Assembly (NCBI GenBank): GCA_002842655.1
Contig: PHDP01000002.1
Location: 1-59,086, forward strand
Length of the DNA stretch: 59,086 nt
Direction: 5' to 3'
Origin: Bacteroidetes bacterium HGW-Bacteroidetes-14
GTDB lineage: Bacteria > Bacteroidota > Bacteroidia > Bacteroidales > UBA932
Part shown: in pieces, positions 17,367-25,250 of the stretch
Position numbering within the stretch: the stretch's first letter is position 1
Layout: each line of letters opens with the position of its first letter
Translations under genes and position numbers: made by a program
The notes under the pieces: generated by a model
Databases searched by the model: none
What the model was told of the DNA's origin: nothing
The model's input: the letters and a program-made list of their open reading frames with translations, nothing else

Positions 17367-18515
17367 ATGAGAAAATTTCTCCTATTAGCAACTATCTCTC
17401 TGCTGGCTGTATCATGCAACTCAGATAAGGCGACCATCAAAGCTACCATTACAGGCGTAAAGGACGGCGAACTGGTTCTCAAGATGCTTCAGATTAACAA
17501 TCAGATTGTAGTAGACACTATTAAAACCGACAGTGAAGGAAGCTTTGTTTATAAAACAGGAAAGCTCTCATCATCTCCGGACTTTTATTATCTGTACTAT
17601 AAGGACAGAAAGATAGCCTCGCTTGTTCTTTCAAAGGGGGAGGATGTTTACCTTACTGCAGACACACTTGGCCTGAATCAGCTTGTTGAGGGATCTCAGG
17701 AGAGTATATTACTTAACAACCTTGAGAAAGATCTTAACGCCAGTGTGGCTAAGTTTGATTCCCTTTCGGCATTAAGAAATGCAGCTCTTGAGGCGCGTGA
17801 TGCAAAGCTTGCAGATTCACTCAGCTACATGCTGGGTTCACTCTATGTAAAGAGTAAACAGGCCGCAATTAAGCACCTCTATTCAAACCCGGGGTCTATT
17901 ACAAACATAATACTGCTTTACCAGAAATTTCCGGGAGACCTTCCGTTGTTTGGTGATATGAGAGATGTGCTTTTATTTCAGAGAGTTTATGACTCACTGA
18001 GAGTAGTATACCCTGAATCACCATATCTGAACTCTCTGCAGGATGTAATATCTGCAATGGACCGTTCAGAAGCACTCACATCAAAACTTCTTGATGCAAG
18101 CGAAGTTGGATATCCGGATATTTCAATGCCGGATACACACTCAAAAGTAAGGACTCTCTCCGAGTTATCGGGTAAGGTGATAATTCTTCTGTTCTGGTCT
18201 GCCGGAGATGCAAATCAGAAAATGTTCAACAGAGAACTTCTTTCACTTTACGATAAATACAGCAGTTCAGGTCTTGAAATCTATCAGGTATCAGTTGATA
18301 CAGATAAGACAGCATGGGCAAGAGCAGTTGCAGATCAGGAACTTCCATGGATAAATGTATGCGATGGTCTTGGCGGGGCATCCCAGGCAGTACTCACATA
18401 CAATGTAAGAGAGGTACCATCACTCTTTGTAATTGACAGGAGCGGTACAATTGCAGCAAGAGATATCTTCAACTCAAAACTTGAGTCGGTAGTCTCTTCG
18501 CTCATCAGAAAATAG
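17367..18515 (+). CDS. DUF4369/thioredoxin-fold lipoprotein lacking the CxxC
   Basis: The 382-residue protein has a lipoprotein signal (LAVSC, Cys17). A DUF4369-like beta domain spans about residues 20-125 (ATIKATITGVKDGELVLKML), with a helical middle and a thioredoxin fold of the AhpC/TlpA type (about 248-382). The normal active-site WCxxC is replaced: residues 276-284 read FWSAGDANQ, with no cysteine in the thioredoxin part. The cis-Pro motif (REVPSLFVID) is kept. It is therefore probably a non-redox, membrane-attached periplasmic protein. It follows the HIT gene by 5 nt and is convergent with tsaB. Confidence 0.85.
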   Translation: MRKFLLLATISLLAVSCNSDKATIKATITGVKDGELVLKMLQINNQIVVDTIKTDSEGSFVYKTGKLSSSPDFYYLYYKDRKIASLVLSKGEDVYLTADTLGLNQLVEGSQESILLNNLEKDLNASVAKFDSLSALRNAALEARDAKLADSLSYMLGSLYVKSKQAAIKHLYSNPGSITNIILLYQKFPGDLPLFGDMRDVLLFQRVYDSLRVVYPESPYLNSLQDVISAMDRSEALTSKLLDASEVGYPDISMPDTHSKVRTLSELSGKVIILLFWSAGDANQKMFNRELLSLYDKYSSSGLEIYQVSVDTDKTAWARAVADQELPWINVCDGLGGASQAVLTYNVREVPSLFVIDRSGTIAARDIFNSKLESVVSSLIRK

Positions 18516-18531
18516 CAGTTTAATTTCCGGA

Positions 18532-19239
18532 TTAAGGAATCTGTAAAAGAGACCTTTTAGAAATTCCGGCAATGAAATCTTTAAGATAAAAGGGTTCGAA
18601 GTATGCAACATCTGCAAATTCGGCCCTTTTGTATTTTTCCAGAGCAGACTGCAGCATTCCCCTTGCTGTGGCATCTGCAATTCTGAAAACGGCATTTTCA
18701 TGCTTGATTACCTCCTGAGTCTTCATGGCTCCATCTCCTGTAAAAATTACGGGACCATTTGCCAGCAACTCAGAGAAACTCTCCTCTGTAAGTATATGCG
18801 CCTCTGTCCGGGCAAGCTGTTTGCACTCCCTGTCATAAACCGCGGCATAAACCTCCATTCTGCGTGCATCAATCATTGGTACGACTGAAAGGTTTCCATC
18901 AGGAATATCTCCCTCTGTAAGGCAAAGCCTGGCAAGAAGTTCAAGAGAACTCACCGCTATAAGCGGAATTCCTGCCCCGTAGCATATCCCTTTTGCAATT
19001 GAAACACCAACCCTCAGACCGGTGTATGAACCGGGACCTTCACTTACAACAACGGCATCGCACTCCTTAACGGAAGAAGAGGCCTCCGCAAGGACCTCTT
19101 CTATGAATGTTGATATAACCCTTGCGTGAGCCTTGTGCTCCTTAATCTCTCTCTCTGCAATTATTACATTGCCCCTGCCCAGTGCAACCGAGCACACCTC
19201 GGTGCTGGTTTCAATGAGCAATAACTGTGGTTTTTGCAT
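18532..19239 (-). CDS. tsaB: tRNA threonylcarbamoyladenosine biosynthesis protein TsaB
   Basis: TsaB is the TsaD partner needed for t6A37 formation in ANN-decoding tRNAs. The 235-residue protein starts LLLIETSTEVCSVALGR and has VVSEGPGSYTGLRVGVSIAKGI, the diagnostic TsaB motif. Length is normal. It begins 9 nt after the end of the HlyD-type gene, so it may be read from the same transcript as the peptide export genes. Confidence 0.94.
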   Translation of the reverse strand: MQKPQLLLIETSTEVCSVALGRGNVIIAEREIKEHKAHARVISTFIEEVLAEASSSVKECDAVVVSEGPGSYTGLRVGVSIAKGICYGAGIPLIAVSSLELLARLCLTEGDIPDGNLSVVPMIDARRMEVYAAVYDRECKQLARTEAHILTEESFSELLANGPVIFTGDGAMKTQEVIKHENAVFRIADATARGMLQSALEKYKRAEFADVAYFEPFYLKDFIAGISKRSLLQIP

Positions 19240-19248
19240 TTTATTTTT

Positions 19249-20514
19249 CTATTTCTCCTCTGTCACCTTTTTAGTCTCTCCCTTTTTCTTATCCTCCTTT
19301 CCCCAGGTTACTTTGGAATCTGCCTTAAGGGTCTTGCTGATAGCTGAATAAGGGCCGGTTACAATTCTCTCGCCCTCTTTAAGACCGGTAAGAACCTCAA
19401 TGTTTGTGATATCCTGAATACCTGTGGTTATTACCCTTACCTCAAGTGTGTTATCTTCCTTAACAACAAATACCTGTTCTGCCACAACATCATTTTTCTT
19501 GTTTGTTGTATCTTTTGACAGATCAGATCTGGTAGTGATAGTCTGAACGGGGATTGAAATGATGTCTGCTCTTTTCTCAGTCTGGATAGAGGCAGTTGCC
19601 GACATACCTGGACGGAAAGGATTAACACCCTTTTCCAGCAAATCTGAATATGATTCCGGAAGAATCAAAATCTTAACCTCAAAATTTGTTACCTGCTCAA
19701 GGGATGAACCGATATTTTTTGCAGAATTTGCAATCTGGGTAACAACTCCGGTGAATTTTCTGTCCGGATAGGCATCAACTTCAATGGAAGCAGTATCGTT
19801 GTCCTTTATACGAATGATATCATTTTCGTTTACATCTACAAGCACCTCCATCTGATCGAAGTTGGCGATTCTGAGGAGTTCGGTTCCCGCCATCTGGCTT
19901 GTTCCAACAACGCGTTCACCCTTCTCTACACTAAGCTTGGAGATTGTACCGTCCATAGGAGCGTAGATAGTGGTTTTAGTCAGGTTTTCCTGAGCCTCTT
20001 TAAGTGCAGCTGTAGAGCTTTTAACATTAAACTCGGCAGCCTTGATCTGCTCTTTGGCAACATTGTACTGCGAGAGAGCAGTTTCATAATCTGCCTCAGA
20101 AATTGCTTTCTGCTCAAACAGGCTCTTGCTTCTGTTGTAAGATTGCTCAATCTGTCTGAACTGAGCTGTAAGCTGTGTGAGCTGAGCCTTTACTGAATTA
20201 AGGGATGCCTCTGCACGGTCACGCATCGAAAGATAGACATCCTGCTTAATTTTTATAATAAGTTCGCCTCTTTTTATTTTGTCTCCCTCCTTGAAATTAA
20301 GTTCAATAATTTCGCCGGATACATCCGGAGATATCTTGACCTCTACAACGGGTTTGATTTTTCCGTTGGCAGGAATAACCTCTGTTATGGTTCCTTTGGC
20401 AACAACCTGGGTTGTAACCTCAATAGCCTTGTTTTTGTTGCCCTGCCCAAAAATCACAAGTACAACTATAAGAACAACCGCTGCGGCGATAATCCATTTA
20501 AAACTCTTTTTCAT
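19249..20514 (-). CDS. HlyD/MFP-type periplasmic adaptor protein
   Basis: The 421-residue adaptor has an N-terminal membrane anchor (WIIAAAVVLIVVLVIFG, about 6-22) and a barrel-sandwich (lipoyl-like) domain with VVEVKISPDVSGEIIELNFKEGD and TTIYAPMDGTISKLSVEKGE. A coiled-coil hairpin (about 90-180) and a beta-barrel domain follow. It would link an inner-membrane transporter to the outer-membrane TolC protein 29 nt upstream. No MacB/RND pump gene lies in the operon; the only transporter upstream in the same direction is the peptidase-containing ABC protein. It could equally be a general efflux adaptor. Confidence 0.9.
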   Translation of the reverse strand: MKKSFKWIIAAAVVLIVVLVIFGQGNKNKAIEVTTQVVAKGTITEVIPANGKIKPVVEVKISPDVSGEIIELNFKEGDKIKRGELIIKIKQDVYLSMRDRAEASLNSVKAQLTQLTAQFRQIEQSYNRSKSLFEQKAISEADYETALSQYNVAKEQIKAAEFNVKSSTAALKEAQENLTKTTIYAPMDGTISKLSVEKGERVVGTSQMAGTELLRIANFDQMEVLVDVNENDIIRIKDNDTASIEVDAYPDRKFTGVVTQIANSAKNIGSSLEQVTNFEVKILILPESYSDLLEKGVNPFRPGMSATASIQTEKRADIISIPVQTITTRSDLSKDTTNKKNDVVAEQVFVVKEDNTLEVRVITTGIQDITNIEVLTGLKEGERIVTGPYSAISKTLKADSKVTWGKEDKKKGETKKVTEEK

Positions 20515-20543
20515 ATTATTGCGGATGGTATTGTTATCTGAAT

Positions 20544-21869
20544 TTATAGTGAAACCGGTTTTCCTTTGTAGAAATCAAGGATCTTCTGCTGGAAAATAAA
20601 CTGGTATTTAGCCTGGTAAAAATCTGACTGGCTTTTGAACAGATTGTTCTTGGCAACAGTATAGTCTGTGGCATTAAGAACACCCAGATCAAATTTTTGT
20701 TGAACATATCTGAAAGACTCCTCCATAGCTTTCACATTTCTCTCAGTTGCCTTGTAACGGGCAAAATATGAATGAGCATCATTTACAGCCTGCTGAATAT
20801 CTTTATAAAGAATCTGTTCGCGGTTCTTTACATCAATTTCTGAACTTCTTACTCCAAGTTTAGCATTTTTGATGTTAGTGTTAGTTCTCCACGAATTAAA
20901 GATTGGGATATTAACGCTGAATGAAACGGAAGGATTCCTGTTTTCGTTGAACTGATCCATGAATGACTCTTCGCGGCTGTCTGCATAATAAGAGCCGTAG
21001 CCTGCCCTGAATGAGAGAGACGGGTAAGCCTGGCCTTTAGCAATGGCTAGCTGAAGGTTTGAATTGTCAAGATTCAGTTTTGCTCCCTTAATCTGAGGCA
21101 GAGTGAGCGAACTGTTGAATAGTTCATCTACAGACTCATCTTTGAACTCTCCTGCAATTGCAAGATTTTCTGAAGGCATTGCAATATCAAATGAACTCTC
21201 TGATGTAAGATCAAGAAGTTGTCTGAGAGATAGCAATGCACTGTTTACCTGATTCTGGGCATTGGTAAACTGTACCTGTTCAGAAGCGTACTGAGCCTCA
21301 ATTTCCAGTAATGAACTGTATGCCTGTCCTCCCGCATCAACAAATTTCCTTGTGCGGTCTACCTGCTCCTTTGTACTCTCCATGCTTGCACGGGCAGAAT
21401 TCAGAATCTCCCTTGAAAGAAGAACCTGTAAATATCCCCTTGCAATTTCTATAGAGATATCGTTCCTGAGCCGGCTTATCTCCTGACGGGCAATTTCCCT
21501 TTTAACGCCCATGTTCTTTAGATTATTGTTCTTTACCATACCCTCGAAAAGTGTCACAGATGCACTCGCATTTGCACTGGTGCTCTGGCTCAGCTTGTTT
21601 TCGATAATCTGGAGATCGTTCATGTTCACGGAGCGGCCCCAGTTCATACTGTGACTCACAGAGGCGTTCAGCGAAGGCAGATAACCTAGCTTAGCCTGGA
21701 GCAAGTTGTTTTCACTCTGCTCTATGGCAAGCTCTTGTTGCTTGATTCTTAGATTGTTATCCCATGCATAACGTATGCACTCCTCGAGGCTCCAGAGCTT
21801 AGTCTGAGCAGAGAGAACTGTGGGGATAAAAATGAGAATAAATACGGGGAGTATTAATAATCTTTTCAT
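20544..21869 (-). CDS. TolC family outer-membrane channel protein
   Basis: TolC-type proteins form the trimeric outer-membrane exit duct. The 441-residue protein has a signal peptide (MKRLLILPVFILIFIPTVLSAQ) and two OEP repeats with long amphipathic helices (LSLEECIRYAWDNNLRIKQQ-like start, and SLSFRAGYGSYYADS / FDLGVLNATDYTVAKNNLFK in repeat 2). The ATG at 21869 is preferred over 21932 because it starts directly at the signal peptide. A TACCTTTG -7 box lies just upstream. It is followed after 29 nt by the adaptor gene. Confidence 0.92.
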   Translation of the reverse strand: MKRLLILPVFILIFIPTVLSAQTKLWSLEECIRYAWDNNLRIKQQELAIEQSENNLLQAKLGYLPSLNASVSHSMNWGRSVNMNDLQIIENKLSQSTSANASASVTLFEGMVKNNNLKNMGVKREIARQEISRLRNDISIEIARGYLQVLLSREILNSARASMESTKEQVDRTRKFVDAGGQAYSSLLEIEAQYASEQVQFTNAQNQVNSALLSLRQLLDLTSESSFDIAMPSENLAIAGEFKDESVDELFNSSLTLPQIKGAKLNLDNSNLQLAIAKGQAYPSLSFRAGYGSYYADSREESFMDQFNENRNPSVSFSVNIPIFNSWRTNTNIKNAKLGVRSSEIDVKNREQILYKDIQQAVNDAHSYFARYKATERNVKAMEESFRYVQQKFDLGVLNATDYTVAKNNLFKSQSDFYQAKYQFIFQQKILDFYKGKPVSL

Positions 21870-21875
21870 AAGCGA

Positions 21876-21883
21876 CAAAGGTA
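21876..21883 (-). promoter_or_regulatory. Possible -7 box for tolC
   Basis: The minus strand reads TACCTTTG ending 6 nt before the preferred tolC ATG at 21869. If used, the transcript would be almost leaderless. No properly spaced -33 is visible, so this is weak. Confidence 0.35.
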
Positions 21884-21936
21884 AAATTATTTTTTTCAAA
21901 AACTCCCCGTAAAATAAAGATTTTACAGGCATTTGC

Positions 21937-22152
21937 CTATTTGTAGATAACCTGTGTCTGCCCCTGCAGATTGTAGAGATTTGAGCTCAGGAACTGAAAG
22001 GCTCTCCAGAGCTTTTTTACTCCGTATCCGACGCCCATTCCAACATATGTTGCAACCTGTCTGTCCCAGTCTCCGGCGCCTCCTCTGGAGGCAATACATT
22101 CGGCTTCGTTAAGCATAACAAGACCGCACTCCTGAATGTTAAACTTTTTCAT
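21937..22152 (-). CDS. Double-glycine leader peptide B (bacteriocin-like precursor)
   Basis: The 71-residue ORF starts MKKFNIQECGLVMLNEAEC and reaches a GG at residues 24-25 (ASRGG), giving a leader of 25 and a core of 46 residues. The core contains YVGMGVGYGVKKLW (GxxxG, glycine-rich, then basic/aromatic), and is net positive (5 K/R against 2 D). The leader shares the pattern GL-x2-L-x-E ... GG with peptide A and fits the GG-leader class cut by C39 peptidases. The start at 22152 (not 22167) overlaps the upstream stop as TAATG. Two Cys lie in the leader, none in the core. No homologue is recognised; product and activity are inferred. Confidence 0.72.
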   Translation of the reverse strand: MKKFNIQECGLVMLNEAECIASRGGAGDWDRQVATYVGMGVGYGVKKLWRAFQFLSSNLYNLQGQTQVIYK

Positions 22153-22340
22153 TATGCAGCCTCCCATCCCTTTTTGAATCCGTCCCTGAAGTTAGGCCAG
22201 TACTTTTCGGCCTTTTCCAGAAGTTCAAGTGCGACTCCGATTATCTCGGCAAGCTTCTTTAACTTGCTTCCACCATGAACAAGAAGATCTCTCTCTTCCA
22301 GGGGTTTCAGTCCCCATCCTTCAAACACATCACTTTTCAT
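22152..22340 (-). CDS. Double-glycine leader peptide A (bacteriocin-like precursor)
   Basis: The 62-residue ORF has a leader MKSDVFEGWGLKPLEERDLL ending VHGG (residues 21-24), and a 38-residue core rich in K, E and L (SKLKKLAEIIGVALELLEKA) that ends GFKKGWEAA. The core would form an amphipathic helix followed by a GxxxG and an aromatic/basic tail. It is net weakly positive. The stop TAA overlaps the ATG of peptide B (TAATG), so the two are translationally coupled. It lies 69 nt downstream of the peptidase-ABC gene. No immunity gene is seen beside it. Confidence 0.7.
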   Translation of the reverse strand: MKSDVFEGWGLKPLEERDLLVHGGSKLKKLAEIIGVALELLEKAEKYWPNFRDGFKKGWEAA

Positions 22341-22409
22341 AGCTTTGATGAATTAATTTTCCCTGCAAAATGGCGTGCAGAGTTCGCCCGGGTGTGTACT
22401 TTACCCTAT

Positions 22410-24470
22410 TTATATACTGTAGATTCTGTCCGCTATAGTTCTGTTCCTCTCTTTATGGGAGATGAGAATTACAATTTTTCCCCGGCTCTTTTCCCGGATA
22501 ACCGCTTTCTCAATCAGAGCCTCTGACTCGCCGTCCAGGGAAGAGGTTGCCTCATCAAGCACAAGGATTGAAGATTCTCTGTATAGAGCCCTTGCCACTG
22601 CAATTCTCTGCTGTTGCCCTCTTGACAGAGAGGAGCCACCTTCACCCGCTCTTGATTCAAATCCCATTGGCATTGACTGAAGAAATCCAAGGATTCCCAG
22701 ATCGCTGCAGATTTCCACTATCCTGCCCAGATCCGGCTCCTCCTCTCCCGGAGCTATGTTCTCTGTAATTGTTCCGTCAAAGAGACCCGGGCTCTGAGGA
22801 ACAACTGCTATCAAGCCTCTCCAGCTCCTCAGGTTTATGTGAGATATATTAACACCGTCTGCAGTAATCATACCTCCTGTCGGGATCCGCATTCTTGTTA
22901 TAAGGGAGACTACCGTGCTCTTTCCGGAGCCGCTCTCTCCCGTGATTGCAGTTATCTCTCCGCGCCGGAAACTGAGATTGAGGTTTTTAAGCACGGTTGC
23001 CCTGCCCGGATAGGAGAAGCAGACATTTTCAAAGTTTATGGACTCGGGCGCTTCTGTTCCGGCAGTTACTCCGGTGTCGAGCGGCTCCGCCTCAAGATCC
23101 ATTATTTCGAAGACCCGGCCGGCCGCTACCGTTCCTTCGCGGAGTGAAGAGCTTGATGTTACTATTTCTGCCAAAGGGGAGGTGAAGAGAGAGATAAGTG
23201 TAAAAAATGATATGAGATCACCCGGCGTAAGTGTACCGGCAATCATCTCTCTCCCGCCTGCCCAAAGGACAAAAACTGTGAAAATTTTTGATATAAAGTC
23301 TGCAAGCCCGCCGGTAAATGCTGCTGTTTTTCCCGACTTAACCAGCATTGATCCCAGTCCGTTAAGAGCCGCCGTGCTTTTTCCGGCAAAATATTGCTCC
23401 GCTCCGGAGTGTTTTAGTGTTGCATAGGAGCGGATGGTTTCAATGAGTGAACTTTCGAACCTTGCACCCTGCTCCATTATTTTTCTATGTATCCTTTTAT
23501 TGAACTCGTCAAATATTCTGAAGATGATGTAAAACAGAGGAACAATTGCAACAGCTCTGAGTGCCATTCCCGGAGAGATTGCAAACATAGCTGCTGCAGA
23601 TCCTGCCAGCATTACAGCTGAGACAACCAGCCCCATAAGAGTCTCGGTAATCATGTTTCTGATTTTGAATGCATCTGAGACCCTGGATGTAATCTCTCCG
23701 GTCTCCCTCCCTTCGTAAAAGAGAGCAGGAAGCTGAGTCAGATGCCTTATGTAGTTTCCTATAAGAGAAACATCAATTTTCACACCTGTTCTCACCATTA
23801 TTACGCTTCTGAACCATGAAAGCAAAAATGAAATGCAGAAAACTCCGCACAAAACAGCAGAAACGATTGTGAGATTATCCAGGTTTCCTGACGGGATGAC
23901 CTTATCAAAGATAATTTTCATAAACAGCGAGATTCCAAAGGCTGTCAGCATAAAAAACAGAGAGAGAATCAGGGCTTTTGCAATAGACCTTCTGTTTTCT
24001 GAAATAATCGAAAATAGCCTTCCTGTAATATCGGCAGCCGCATTCTCCCTGCGGAATGTTGCTGCAGGCGAGAGAAGAATCAGCCTTCCGCTCCACTCCT
24101 CAAGAAGTTCTGACATCCTGACTTTATGAATCTCCCCGTCCTGCGGGTCCATGATTTTCAGAAATCCGTTTCTGATCTGGTAAAGTACAACAAAGTGAAG
24201 CAATCCGCTCTTCTTTTCCAGGTGCAGGATTGCCGGTTTGGGTGCCCTGTAGAGAGAGCTCTCGCGTCCGCTGTACCCTGATGCATCAAATCCCATGTTT
24301 TTTGCTGCATCTACAAGTCCTTTAATAGTTGTTCCCTTTCTGTCTGTGTTACTCATAAGCCTTATTCTGGCCAGAGGCATTTTTAGCCCCCAGAAGGCCG
24401 AAACAGAAGCGAGGCAGGCTACCCCGCAGTCGCTCATATCATGTTGTCTGATTTTTACAGAATAACCCAT
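22410..24470 (-). CDS. Peptidase-containing ABC transporter (C39 bacteriocin exporter type)
   Basis: This 686-residue protein has an N-terminal C39 peptidase (about 1-130): oxyanion Gln and Cys in RQHDMSDCGVACLA, His in GLLHFVVLYQ, Asp in IMDPQDG. A six-helix membrane domain (about 155-440) and an ABC ATPase follow, with Walker A GESGSGKST, signature LSRGQQQR, Walker B ILVLDEATSS and H-loop ISHKE. Such proteins cleave leaders after GG and export the core peptide. The ATG at 24470 is chosen over a TTG at 24551 because GGAGAGG lies just upstream and the peptidase starts at once. It ends soon after the H-loop (RTIADRIYSI), about 20 residues earlier than usual. Confidence 0.93.
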   Translation of the reverse strand: MGYSVKIRQHDMSDCGVACLASVSAFWGLKMPLARIRLMSNTDRKGTTIKGLVDAAKNMGFDASGYSGRESSLYRAPKPAILHLEKKSGLLHFVVLYQIRNGFLKIMDPQDGEIHKVRMSELLEEWSGRLILLSPAATFRRENAAADITGRLFSIISENRRSIAKALILSLFFMLTAFGISLFMKIIFDKVIPSGNLDNLTIVSAVLCGVFCISFLLSWFRSVIMVRTGVKIDVSLIGNYIRHLTQLPALFYEGRETGEITSRVSDAFKIRNMITETLMGLVVSAVMLAGSAAAMFAISPGMALRAVAIVPLFYIIFRIFDEFNKRIHRKIMEQGARFESSLIETIRSYATLKHSGAEQYFAGKSTAALNGLGSMLVKSGKTAAFTGGLADFISKIFTVFVLWAGGREMIAGTLTPGDLISFFTLISLFTSPLAEIVTSSSSLREGTVAAGRVFEIMDLEAEPLDTGVTAGTEAPESINFENVCFSYPGRATVLKNLNLSFRRGEITAITGESGSGKSTVVSLITRMRIPTGGMITADGVNISHINLRSWRGLIAVVPQSPGLFDGTITENIAPGEEEPDLGRIVEICSDLGILGFLQSMPMGFESRAGEGGSSLSRGQQQRIAVARALYRESSILVLDEATSSLDGESEALIEKAVIREKSRGKIVILISHKERNRTIADRIYSI

Positions 24471-24576
24471 CACCTCTCCTCCGTCATTAATTTTTTGAAA
24501 CAGAGCGGGCGGCACTTCATTCACACATTTGTCCCCCTCATGACATCTCAAACACCACGGCCGCCCCTCTGTGATA

Positions 24577-24584
24577 CAAAAGTA
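24577..24584 (-). promoter_or_regulatory. -7 box for the peptide export genes
   Basis: The minus strand reads TACTTTTG, a match to TAnnTTTG, giving a leader of about 100 nt before the ATG at 24470. A TTTTGG lies upstream at a wider spacing than usual. The leader contains a long-range stem (24501-24513 with 24560-24571). Confidence 0.5.
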
Positions 24585-24688
24585 TGCTGTGAGTCATCCG
24601 CTTGTGTGCCAAAAGGTAAAAAGCTTGAAAAGTTGTCAGATGTGCTCCTGATTTCCGATTATGGAGATTTTTTTACAGAAATTTCAAC

Positions 24689-25183
24689 TCAGGAAACGAG
24701 ATTTTTTAGATATGGAAAAATGGCAGGGGCCACTTTGGAGACAAAAGCATAAAGTCTGGATTTTTCAAGTGTCTCCTTTGGAAGAAATTCAAATAAATTA
24801 TCGAGTGAATTGAGCAAATAGATGATTACGCTAATAATAAACGCATATTTGATTATTGCGAAAACTACTCCCAGAAGTTTGTCAAGCCATCCCAGAAGGG
24901 CGAGTTTGAATGCTCCTGCAATAAGTTTTCCTGCAAGATTTACTAATATGAGAACCCCAATGAAAATGATTGCAAATGAGATGATATTGAGCCATTGAGG
25001 GTCTGTGTGAATCCACACCTTGATTTTGTCGCTCAGCAGGGCAGAAAAGTGATAGCCTCCCCAGATTCCAAGTACAAGTGCGGCAACTCCGGCTGCCTGT
25101 CTTATGAAACCCTTCATTAATCCGCCAATTACGGCAGGGATGAAACAGAGGAGAATGATTATATCTGCAGGATTGAGCGACAT
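24689..25183 (-). CDS. cvpA: CvpA family membrane protein
   Basis: The 164-residue protein has about four membrane helices and the CvpA pattern ADIIILLCFIPAVIGGLMKG ... GIWGGYHFS ... LGWLDKLLGVVFAIIKY. CvpA was named for its requirement in colicin V production in E. coli but is widespread and its biochemical role is unsettled. The start MSLNPADI at 25183 is used; the longer frame to 25417 runs into ileS on the other strand. It lies 218 nt upstream of the C39-ABC exporter in the same orientation, with a separate promoter between, and is divergent from ileS. Confidence 0.88.
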   Translation of the reverse strand: MSLNPADIIILLCFIPAVIGGLMKGFIRQAAGVAALVLGIWGGYHFSALLSDKIKVWIHTDPQWLNIISFAIIFIGVLILVNLAGKLIAGAFKLALLGWLDKLLGVVFAIIKYAFIISVIIYLLNSLDNLFEFLPKETLEKSRLYAFVSKVAPAIFPYLKNLVS

Positions 25184-25219
25184 AGGTAATCTATTTTTTT
25201 CAAAAGTAGTGAATAATCG

Positions 25220-25227
25220 TATCTTTG
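25220..25227 (+). promoter_or_regulatory. -7 box for ileS
   Basis: TATCTTTG matches the Bacteroidota -7 box, 23 nt before the ileS ATG at 25251 and in the divergent spacer with cvpA. Confidence 0.6.
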
Positions 25228-25250
25228 CAAATTCAAAAAGCGAAATAAAA

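Noticed and set aside
19249-21869. TolC and HlyD as part of an RND or MacAB drug pump
   Set aside because: No RND or MacB-type permease gene is in the operon; not excluded if the pump is encoded elsewhere, but the only transporter present is the C39-ABC exporter.
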